Source of the DNA: DATJUF01 sp035524095
GTDB taxonomy: Bacteria > Desulfobacterota > Binatia > Binatales > Binataceae
Direction: 5' to 3'
Length of the DNA: 9,065 nucleotides
Assembly (NCBI GenBank): GCA_035524095.1
Contig: DATKPK010000143.1
Location: 1 to 9,065, forward strand
Position 1 is the first letter of the stretch, and every line of letters begins with the position of its first letter. Of the stretch, positions 1 through 6,023 are shown in pieces. The position numbers and the translations under genes were made by a program. The notes under the pieces are model-generated. The model worked only from the letters and a program-made list of their open reading frames with translations, was not told where the DNA came from and did not search any database.

Positions 1-643
1 TTGGCGAATTCAACGGGGTCTCGGGGGTTGGCGCCATTACATTGGTGTCGATTGATTCGGATTGTTTTTGCAGCCGCAGCCATTCACTTTCGGAGCTGGG
101 CACCGGCACCTTCTCGGCGCTGGCAGGGAGCAGTGCGGCCGCGGTATCGCGCGTGAAGACGTAGGCGGTGGAGGGTGCGGGGCTGGTTAGCAATGTCGGG
201 AAGATGGTCTGCCGGACCAGAAAGGCGGCAAACGGATTCGCCGGTTCTTCACGGACCTGGCCGACATTGACGTCATACTTGCTGACATAGATGTGATGGA
301 GAATGATCGCGCCGGTCTCGTTGCGCAGTTGGTAGCATCCGGGGGGCAACTGTGCGGCGAAGGAGCCGTCCGCGTGGGTAGGCGAAAGGACGATATCGTA
401 GGTGACGCAATTCTGGAAATGGAGATCTCGGCTGTTGAGCGGCTGGCCGGTGGGGCCGACCAGCGTGCCTCCTACGCGCATCGCAAAGGCAGGCGTCGCC
501 AGGGCGGCCAAGATGGCAAGGCCGGCCGCCAAGGCGGCCATCGATAAGAGCAGCCAGGCGACCGGCGAGGCTGACGCAGCGGCGCCTTCAGTATCGGCGC
601 GGTGGCTTCGAGTCGTAATCAGGTTTCGCAAGGACAATATCAC
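1..643 (-). CDS. Exported protein of unknown function, C-terminus cut by the window edge
   Basis: An open minus-strand frame gives 214 codons before it leaves the window at base 1, so the C-terminus is missing. I place the start at GTG 641-643: an in-frame TAA lies just upstream and GGAG (657-660) lies 13 bases ahead, a somewhat long spacing. An ATG at 539-541 is possible, but it would remove the basic N-terminal stretch (Arg6, Arg12, Arg15). Residues 29-50 are strongly hydrophobic (WLLLSMAALAAGLAILAALA), followed by ATPAFA, a good signal peptidase I site after residue 54. The mature part begins RVGGTLVGPTGQPL and continues with DGSFAAQLPPGCYQL, resembling the short beta-sandwich repeats of carboxypeptidase-regulatory-like domains, with two cysteines (79 and 103). 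The region after residue 150 is rich in Pro, Ser and Ala. I infer a periplasmic or surface protein. I recognise no family with certainty and no enzymatic motif. Confidence 0.72.
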   Translation of the reverse strand, partial: MILSLRNLITTRSHRADTEGAAASASPVAWLLLSMAALAAGLAILAALATPAFAMRVGGTLVGPTGQPLNSRDLHFQNCVTYDIVLSPTHADGSFAAQLPPGCYQLRNETGAIILHHIYVSKYDVNVGQVREEPANPFAAFLVRQTIFPTLLTSPAPSTAYVFTRDTAAALLPASAEKVPVPSSESEWLRLQKQSESIDTNVMAPTPETPLNSP

Positions 644-964
644 GGCTGTTAGTTAGCTCCGGAGATTTTCACAGCGGCTGGCTAGCAGGCTCATAGCCGC
701 AAGACCGCGCGATCGAGGCTTACTGTCAGATTTCGAGTGTCGCGTATCCACGTTCTAATTTCCATGAACCGGCATCGTTGCACAACCTTATCAGCGAGGC
801 CGGTGCGAATCCGCCGTCCTGATTGCAGGGACCCCATGCTGGCGCCGGAACGGTCGAGGCGCTACCAATAGCGGTTGATGCCACCAAGACAAGGCGTCCG
901 TGCCGCTGGACACAGCAAAAGAGCCAGCGACGTGCACCGAAACAGAAATATGGAGGAAGCCACC
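644..964. other. Non-coding gap between divergent exported-protein gene and arsC
   Basis: About 320 bases lie between two divergent starts, so promoters for both are expected here, but I find no convincing -35/-10 pair. Three small inverted repeats are visible: GCGGCT/AGCCGC at 674-700 (15-base loop), GTCCTG/CAGGGAC at 816-833 (one bulge) and CGCTA-CCAA-TAGCG at 860-873. None is followed by a T-run, so none looks like an intrinsic terminator. Open frames on both strands here lack ribosome binding sites and recognisable protein sequence. I see no tRNA and no riboswitch I can name. Confidence 0.5.
952..957 (+). promoter_or_regulatory. Shine-Dalgarno of arsC
   Basis: GGAGGA lies 7 bases before GTG 965. 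This near-perfect site selects the GTG start over the ATG codons further upstream in the same frame (875 and 950), which would add about 30 residues unlike the family. Confidence 0.8.
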
Positions 965-1315
965 GTGCCTGAAGTGACGATCTATCACAATCCACAATGC
1001 AGCCATTCGCGTGGTGCGCTCGAATTGTTGAACGGACGGGGCGCGGACTTTGAGGTGATCGAATACCTGAAAGCGCCTCCGAACCGTCAGACGCTGGAAT
1101 CGATTATCCAGGTACTGGAAGGTCCGGTGGCCCAGCTGGTACGCAAGGATAAGCGTTTTACTGAGTTAAAGCTCAACGCTGACGATTATACGACCAAAGA
1201 AGCGGTAATAGAGATTTTATTGAGGCATCCCGAGCTGATGCAGCGGCCGATCGTGATTCGAGCGGGACGGGCGATCATCGCAAGGCCATCAGACAAGCTG
1301 AACGCGCTCTTTTAG
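965..1315 (+). CDS. arsC: ArsC/YfgD-family arsenate reductase (glutaredoxin type)
   Basis: This 116-residue thioredoxin-fold protein is of the normal length for the glutaredoxin-dependent ArsC family, which reduces arsenate to arsenite in the cytoplasm using glutathione and glutaredoxin. The start is GTG with a strong Shine-Dalgarno. The catalytic loop reads TIYHNPQCSHSR with Cys12. The arginines Arg60 (QLVRKDKRF), Arg94 (QRPIVI) and Arg107 (ARPSDKL) fall at the same numbers as the oxyanion-binding Arg60, Arg94 and Arg107 of E. coli plasmid ArsC. The domain fills the whole protein. No arsR, arsB, acr3 or arsM gene lies beside it, and it converges on rpmB with 91 bases between. A lone copy like this could equally be the chromosomal YfgD-like paralogue, whose physiological substrate is uncertain. 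Family membership is certain; arsenate as the true substrate is inference. Confidence 0.9.
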   Translation: MPEVTIYHNPQCSHSRGALELLNGRGADFEVIEYLKAPPNRQTLESIIQVLEGPVAQLVRKDKRFTELKLNADDYTTKEAVIEILLRHPELMQRPIVIRAGRAIIARPSDKLNALF

Positions 1316-1406
1316 ATCGATAGCACGGGCGAAGGGACGGTTACGGCCCGAATCTTAAGGCCCAGCACCCGACAGTCCGGCTTGGGTTGAAGGATGGCGG
1401 AATAAT

Positions 1407-1595
1407 TCAGGCGCTCTTGCGGATTTTGCCGCTGCGGATACATCGGGTACAAATCAGAATGCGTTGAACGCCACCTTGCGTCAGCGCACGGACCTCTTGC
1501 AGGTTGGGGTTCCAGCGTCGCTTGGTCTTATTATTGGCGTGGCTGACGTTGTTGCCCACCGAGGGCCCTTTGCCACATACGGAACAGTGTCTCAT
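1407..1595 (-). CDS. rpmB: 50S ribosomal protein L28
   Basis: The product has 62 residues, typical of bacterial L28, a small basic protein of the large ribosomal subunit. Family signatures are visible: CSVCGKGPSVGNNVSHANN near the N-terminus, then TKRRWNPNLQEVRAL, and a C-terminal ICTRCIRSGKIRKSA. Cys4 and Cys7 with the later CTRC pair form the four-cysteine zinc-ribbon version found in many bacteria. The start is ATG 1593-1595, because GAGGA at 1606-1610 lies 10 bases upstream. A TTG at 1602 is in frame but sits directly against that site and cannot use it. It stands alone here: rpmG, its usual partner in many genomes, is not adjacent. It is transcribed away from mutL and toward arsC. Confidence 0.96.
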   Translation of the reverse strand: MRHCSVCGKGPSVGNNVSHANNKTKRRWNPNLQEVRALTQGGVQRILICTRCIRSGKIRKSA

Positions 1596-1605
1596 CGCAA
1601 ACAAA

Positions 1606-1610
1606 TCCTC
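1606..1610 (-). promoter_or_regulatory. Shine-Dalgarno of rpmB
   Basis: On the minus strand GAGGA lies 10 bases before ATG 1593-1595. It decides the start in favour of that ATG over the upstream TTG. Confidence 0.75.
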
Positions 1611-1904
1611 GTAAGTAGAGCCGTGCCGCCTGACCTTGTCACTGCAGAGCGTCGCGCGGGTGAAGCGGGAAGCTTAGCCCTATCGCGGAGCAAGTTAAAG
1701 AGCAGGATTGAAGACAGGTGAAGCCCGGCCGGAGTCAAGACTACAGAGCGGAGGCTACCAGCGGCGACAGGGGTCTCGTAAGTAGGCCTGTGGGCAAACT
1801 ATCGCGAGTGCCGTCTAATTCGCCAGGTCGGCTTGAGTCGAGTGGCCGAACCCTCCATTGTTTGAGGGGTTGAGGAGCTTGATTAAGCAGCGTCGAGCGA
1901 GCCG
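1611..1904. other. Non-coding gap between divergent rpmB and mutL
   Basis: About 300 bases separate the two divergent genes and should carry both promoters. On the minus strand a loose candidate pair is TTTAAC and TAAGCT with 17 bases between, each matching only about half of the sigma-70 consensus. On the plus strand TTGAGT, 17 bases, CATTGT is equally weak. An inverted repeat AACCCTC/GAGGGGTT at 1849-1872 (one bulge, 8-base loop) lies 32 bases ahead of the mutL ATG; no T-run follows. Small open frames here show no protein-like features. I find no tRNA or named RNA element. Confidence 0.45.
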
Positions 1905-3833
1905 ATGGCCGATCGTCTAGTCCATATACTGCCTGAGCAGGTCGCAAGCCAAATCGCGGCTGGCGAAGTGGTCGAACGGCCAGCGTCGGCGGTGAAAGAA
2001 CTGGTCGAAAACGCACTCGACGCGGGTGCGCGGTCGATCAATGTTGCGATCGAGCGCGGCGGCGGTGGCCTAATCGCCGTGACGGACGACGGCTGCGGGA
2101 TGAGCCGCGAAGACGCCATCCTCTCCCTTCGGCGCCATGCGACGTCGAAGATTCGCGCGGCGGATGATCTCAACGCGATCAGGACTTTCGGCTTTCGCGG
2201 TGAGGCGTTAGCGGCGATCGCGAGCGTTTCGCGGATGATGCTCCGGACCAGACGCGCCAGCGACGAGGCGGGGGTCGAGTTGATGGTCAACGGCGGCGAA
2301 ATCGAGTCGGCGAGAGCCTGTGCGATCGCATCGGGAACCGTTATCGAGGTCCGCGACCTGTTCTTTAATACTCCGGCCCGGCTTAAATTTCTCAAGACCG
2401 TGACGACCGAGCAGGCCGCGGTTGCGGAGATGATTCAGCGGGTCGCCTTGGCGAATCCACCAATCGCGTTCAGTTTAGCTGCCGACGAGCGGAAGATTCT
2501 GACTGTGACCCGAGCGTCGTCGGCGTTGGAGCGCGCGCGCCAGTTGCTCGGCAGCAAGGTAGCGGCGCAGATGCTGCCATTTGACGCCAATGAGCACGGG
2601 ATGCGAGCGCGCGGGTTGTGCGCAACCAGCCAGGAATCGTTTGCTAGCGCGCGGATGATCTTTACCTTCGTGAATCGGCGAGTGGTGCGTGATCGGATGC
2701 TTGCGCGGGCGATCGCGATGGCCTACCAGACGCTAATTCCGAAAGGACGCTTTCCAGCGGTCGCGTTGTTTCTCGAACTCAGGCCTGAAGAGGTCGACGT
2801 CAACGTTCATCCGATGAAGACCGAGGTTCGCTTCCGCCATAGCGGCGCGGTGTTCGAGATGGTGTTTCACGCGCTGCGTGAGCGTCTGGCCGATCAAACC
2901 GAACGGATCGACGCGGGCAGCAAGATACTAACGCCGGCGACGACGCCCTCGGTGGACCTAGCGAGCGGTAGTGAAAGCGAATCGTTTTCGGGGGGCGTAG
3001 CAAACGCCGCGCTGGCGGCTGATTTGAGGACCAGGCCCGAGGCTATCCCACCGCAGGCCGAACGGCGGTTGCGACTGGTATCTGACGGCGCAGGCGGCGT
3101 CCGCGCCGAGCAGCGGGCGCTGGGACTCGGCTACGGAGGGTTTATAGCAGGCCGTAATCGCGACGAGAGCGCGGCGCTTCCAGGGGATGAGATCAGCCAG
3201 GCCAGGGCTTCATCAGCGGCTGCGGTTCCGGGGCGGATCGAAGCGACGATTCCCCAGTACGCGAGTCTAAAGATTATTGGGCAACTGTTCGCGGGCTATA
3301 TCGCATTGGAAAGCGATGATGGTCTGGTCCTGGTCGATCAGCATGCCGCGCATGAGCGGGTCACGTTCGAGCGGCTGCGCAAGGAATTGCGCGAAGGCGG
3401 GATCAAGACCCAGGCGCTGCTAACGCCCGCGGCGTTAGAGCTCAATCCGGCACGGGCACCGCAGGTGCTGAACGCGCTTAGCGAGTTGCAGGCGATCGGG
3501 TTCGCGATCGAGCCGTTTGGACCAGCCACTCTGATGGTCAAAGGCGCACCAGCGGTGTTTGGGGCGGATAGCGGGCTTAAGCTGCTGTCGGATATGATCG
3601 AGAGCATGGGCGACGGCGGCTTTGCCCGGCGGGGTGAAAGTGCGTTCGAAGACGTGTTGAAGCAGCTCGCTTGTCACGGCTCGGTGCGGGCAGGACGAAA
3701 TCTGCGCCATGACGAGATAGTGGCGTTACTGGCGGAACTTGATCGAACCGAATTCAAGACCAACTGTCCGCACGGCCGTCCGGTCCATATTCGGTTCCCA
3801 CGCGGACAAATCGAGCGGATGTTCCGGCGTTAG
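1905..3833 (+). CDS. mutL: DNA mismatch repair protein MutL, endonuclease type
   Basis: The product has 642 residues. MutL couples mismatch recognition by MutS to strand incision and excision. The N-terminal GHKL ATPase half shows QIAAGEVVERPASAVKELVE with the catalytic Glu32 and Asn36 (E. coli Glu29 and Asn33), TDDGCGM (60-66), RHATSKI (78-83), FGFRGEAL (95-102), FVNRRVV (255-261) and VHPMKTEVRF (301-310). A low-conservation linker covers about 330-448. The C-terminal dimerisation domain holds VDQHAAHERVTFE: DQHA at 478-481 with Glu484 and Glu489 matches the DQHA(X)2E(X)4E metal site of nicking MutL proteins. ACHGS (589-593) and CPHGRP (621-626) complete that site. E. coli MutL lacks these motifs, so this protein probably nicks DNA itself and a MutH partner is not required. 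A TAA lies 21 bases upstream in frame and GAGCGAG precedes the ATG, fixing the start. Confidence 0.98.
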   Translation: MADRLVHILPEQVASQIAAGEVVERPASAVKELVENALDAGARSINVAIERGGGGLIAVTDDGCGMSREDAILSLRRHATSKIRAADDLNAIRTFGFRGEALAAIASVSRMMLRTRRASDEAGVELMVNGGEIESARACAIASGTVIEVRDLFFNTPARLKFLKTVTTEQAAVAEMIQRVALANPPIAFSLAADERKILTVTRASSALERARQLLGSKVAAQMLPFDANEHGMRARGLCATSQESFASARMIFTFVNRRVVRDRMLARAIAMAYQTLIPKGRFPAVALFLELRPEEVDVNVHPMKTEVRFRHSGAVFEMVFHALRERLADQTERIDAGSKILTPATTPSVDLASGSESESFSGGVANAALAADLRTRPEAIPPQAERRLRLVSDGAGGVRAEQRALGLGYGGFIAGRNRDESAALPGDEISQARASSAAAVPGRIEATIPQYASLKIIGQLFAGYIALESDDGLVLVDQHAAHERVTFERLRKELREGGIKTQALLTPAALELNPARAPQVLNALSELQAIGFAIEPFGPATLMVKGAPAVFGADSGLKLLSDMIESMGDGGFARRGESAFEDVLKQLACHGSVRAGRNLRHDEIVALLAELDRTEFKTNCPHGRPVHIRFPRGQIERMFRR

Positions 3834-3966
3834 CCGATCAAGACGAGAGGATACGTGCATAAGCCGGCGCTGTCTCTGCTTGAGGCCCAAAGCAGATAAC
3901 GATTTGAGCGGCAAGGAGTAAGACGGGGTCGTCCCGGGTGCTCCTCCAATCAAGTGAATAAAAATC

Positions 3967-4971
3967 ATGGATGAATCAACCGAGTTACGAGATTTAGCCG
4001 ATCACGCGCAGGCGCAGGCACGATCCGAGCGGCCACCACGCGTGGGTTTCGTCGTCGGGCCGACCGCAGTCGGTAAGACTCCTTTTGCGATCGCCCTGGC
4101 CGAGCGGCTGGGGGCCGAGATCGTCAACGCCGACTCACGGCAGCTCTACCGCGGCATGGATATCGGCACAGCCAAACCGACCGCCGAAGAACGCCTCCGC
4201 GTGACCCATCATCTGTTGGATATCGCGGACCCCGATCGGCCGCTGGACGTCGTGCAGTTTCAGGCATTGGCCGAGGCTGCGATTACCGGAATCGTCGAAC
4301 GTGGCAAACGGGCGCTAGTGGTAGGCGGCAGCGGGCTTTACCTGCGAGTGCTGCGCGGGGGAATTTTCGAGGGACCGGCGGCGTCGAAGAAGCTGCGCGC
4401 CAAGCTCGAAACGATAGCGGCTGAAAAGGGCAGCGCACATCTGCATGAACGGCTGCGCGAAGTCGACGCCGAGAGCGCCGATCGGATCGCGCCGAACGAC
4501 CTTAGGCGAATCGTGCGGGCCATCGAGGTTTATGAGTTGACCGGAACGCCGATCAGCGCGCACCATCGGCGCCATCACTTTCAGGGCGGCGCTTACGAAA
4601 CCCTGACGGTCGGGCTGACGTTGCCACGCGAGCGCCTCTACAAAGCGATCAATCATCGGGTCGATATGATGGTAGAGGGGGGATTGGTTAATGAAGTGAA
4701 GGGCCTGCTTGCGAAAGGCTATCAAGTTGACGCGCCACCGCTACAGGCGATTGGTTACAAAGAGATCGCGGCGTATCTGCGGGGTGAAATCGAACTGGCG
4801 GACGCGATCGAGATGGCCAAGCGGCAGACCCGGCGCCTCGCCAAACGTCAATTGACGTGGTTTCGCGGTGAACGTGGCGTCGTATGGGTGGACGCAGAAA
4901 ACGGGATGCGCGAGGCGATGCTGCTGTTTGAGGATTTCTTCGCGGATGGCCATGCCGGCACCGACGCTTAA
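3967..4971 (+). CDS. miaA: tRNA dimethylallyltransferase MiaA
   Basis: The product has 334 residues. The enzyme transfers a dimethylallyl group from DMAPP to N6 of A37 in tRNAs reading UNN codons. The P-loop is GPTAVGKT (31-38). NADSRQLYRGMDIGTAKPT (55-72) contains the catalytic Asp57, and HHLLDIADP (81-89), VGGSGLYLRVL (119-129), PNDLRRIVRAIEV (177-188), LQAIGYKEI (259-267) and RQTRRLAKRQLTWFR (286-300) are standard family blocks. The P-loop begins about 20 residues later than in most MiaA proteins. The ATG at 3967 has only a weak AAGTGA at 3952-3957 before it, so a shorter protein from GTG 4042 cannot be excluded. It follows mutL after 133 bases, and the mutL-miaA adjacency is common in Proteobacteria. 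Function is secure; only the exact N-terminus is doubtful. Confidence 0.97.
   Translation: MDESTELRDLADHAQAQARSERPPRVGFVVGPTAVGKTPFAIALAERLGAEIVNADSRQLYRGMDIGTAKPTAEERLRVTHHLLDIADPDRPLDVVQFQALAEAAITGIVERGKRALVVGGSGLYLRVLRGGIFEGPAASKKLRAKLETIAAEKGSAHLHERLREVDAESADRIAPNDLRRIVRAIEVYELTGTPISAHHRRHHFQGGAYETLTVGLTLPRERLYKAINHRVDMMVEGGLVNEVKGLLAKGYQVDAPPLQAIGYKEIAAYLRGEIELADAIEMAKRQTRRLAKRQLTWFRGERGVVWVDAENGMREAMLLFEDFFADGHAGTDA
4930..4934 (+). promoter_or_regulatory. Shine-Dalgarno of accA inside miaA
   Basis: GAGGA lies 11 bases before ATG 4946, within the miaA coding region. It supports 4946 rather than the in-frame upstream codon at 4868 or the ATG at 4952. Confidence 0.6.
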
Positions 4972-6010
4972 GCGCGTCCCGAAAGCTGCGGCCACGCCTG
5001 TGGCGGTATCTGCGCCGGCCGCAGAGGTTACTGCGCCGAGCGACTTGCCGGACAGCGAACTCGAACTCCGGCTTGAGCGGCTCACGCGCGAAGTGGCCGA
5101 AGCTTCGGACACGCGTGAACGCAAGCGTCTCGCGACGGAATTGGCGCGTTGCGATGAGGCCTTCAAGGCTCGTCTCGGCGGAATCGGACGAGTACGGCTG
5201 GCGCGGAATCCGTTGCGTCCTCAGACCTCCGATTATGTCGCCGGGCTAATCACTGAATTCTTTGAACTGCATGGCGACCGGCGATATGGAGACGACGGTG
5301 CGATTGTGGCGGGCCTTGGATGGTTTGGGAAACGGCCCGTGGCAGTCGTCGGCCATGAGCGAGGCCGTTCGACCTCGGAGCGGCTCAGACGGAACTTCGG
5401 CAAGCCCCATCCGGAGGGTTATCGCAAGGCAGCAAGGGTCTTTGACCTGGCGGGACGCTTCCATCTGCCGGTGATCACTTTTATCGATACGCAGGGCGCG
5501 GAGCCGGGTGTCGGGGCCGAGGAACGCGGTCAGTCAGAGGCGATCGCGGCGAATCTGGAGCTGATGGCACGATTGCCGGTACCGGTAATCACCTGCGTGA
5601 TCGGCGAGGGCGGATCGGGCGGGGCACTCGCGCTGGGTGTCGGCAACGCTGTGCTGATGCAGGAATATGCCTGCTATTCGGTGATCACGCCGGAGGGGTG
5701 CGCTGCGATTTTATGGCGCGAAGCCGGACCGGCCAAGGTCGCCGAGGCGGCGGCGGCACTGCGGCTGACCGCAGAAGATTTGTTGCGGCTGGGCGTGGCG
5801 GATGAGGTCGTGCCGGAACCGCCTGGCGGGGCCCATCGTGAGCCCGACCGCGCGGTGGCGCTGATGGGTGAAGCGATCGCGGTTCATCTGAAGCGGCTAT
5901 CGGGAATGGGCCCGGCCGAGCTGGTGCGGACACGCGGACGCAAGTTCGCAGCGATGGGCACGGCGTTTCTGGAACGGCCGCCGATTGAAAACGGCCGGCG
6001 GATCAGTTAG
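4946..6010 (+). CDS. accA: Acetyl-CoA carboxylase carboxyltransferase subunit alpha
   Basis: The product has 354 residues. With AccD it forms the carboxyltransferase that moves carboxyl from carboxybiotin-BCCP to acetyl-CoA, making malonyl-CoA for fatty acid synthesis. Residues 1-35 are Ala/Pro-rich. A charged, probably helical region covers about 37-75. The crotonase-fold domain follows, with FFELHGDRRYGDD (105-117), VVGHERGRSTSERLRRNFG (134-152), PEGYRKA (156-162), AEERGQSEAIA (191-201), GEGGSGGALALGVGN (220-234), YSVITPEGCAAILW (244-257) and EPPGGAHREP (291-300). Two normally constant stretches differ: DTPGAYPG is DTQGAEPG (181-188) and NFGMP is NFGKP (150-154). The gene overlaps the end of miaA by 26 bases, suggesting translational coupling. 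Family assignment as AccA is strong. Because of the altered loop, a related acyl-CoA carboxylase subunit is a remote alternative, and no accD lies in the window. Confidence 0.95.
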   Translation: MAMPAPTLKRVPKAAATPVAVSAPAAEVTAPSDLPDSELELRLERLTREVAEASDTRERKRLATELARCDEAFKARLGGIGRVRLARNPLRPQTSDYVAGLITEFFELHGDRRYGDDGAIVAGLGWFGKRPVAVVGHERGRSTSERLRRNFGKPHPEGYRKAARVFDLAGRFHLPVITFIDTQGAEPGVGAEERGQSEAIAANLELMARLPVPVITCVIGEGGSGGALALGVGNAVLMQEYACYSVITPEGCAAILWREAGPAKVAEAAAALRLTAEDLLRLGVADEVVPEPPGGAHREPDRAVALMGEAIAVHLKRLSGMGPAELVRTRGRKFAAMGTAFLERPPIENGRRIS

Positions 6011-6023
6011 CCATTGGCGCCGC

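Noticed and set aside
293..656. Two overlapping plus-strand open frames of 84 codons
   Set aside because: They lie opposite the exported-protein gene, which has a signal peptide and a longer continuous frame; the plus-strand products are Arg/Gly-rich without features.
800..815. GGTGCGAATCC resembling a tRNA T-loop or part of a cobalamin element
   Set aside because: The flanking bases do not form a T-arm or acceptor stem, and no other tRNA or riboswitch core is present.
726..1006. Minus-strand open frames before and overlapping the arsC start
   Set aside because: They overlap the arsC Shine-Dalgarno and 5' end, lack ribosome binding sites and have unremarkable sequence.
1359..1388. Possible bidirectional terminator between convergent arsC and rpmB
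   Set aside because: CCCAGC/GCTTGGG pairs only with a bulge and a long loop, and no T-run follows on either strand.
1883..2395. 170-codon minus-strand open frame inside mutL
   Set aside because: It is antisense to an unmistakable mutL, has Ser/Arg/Ala-rich low-complexity sequence and no ribosome binding site; a shadow of GC-rich codon use.
3922..3940. GGGG/CCC hairpin between mutL and miaA as a terminator
   Set aside because: Very short stem without a following T-run; the two genes may still be cotranscribed.
4315..5166. Minus-strand open frames of 136 and 141 codons across miaA and accA
   Set aside because: Both are antisense to well-conserved genes and show no protein-family signature.
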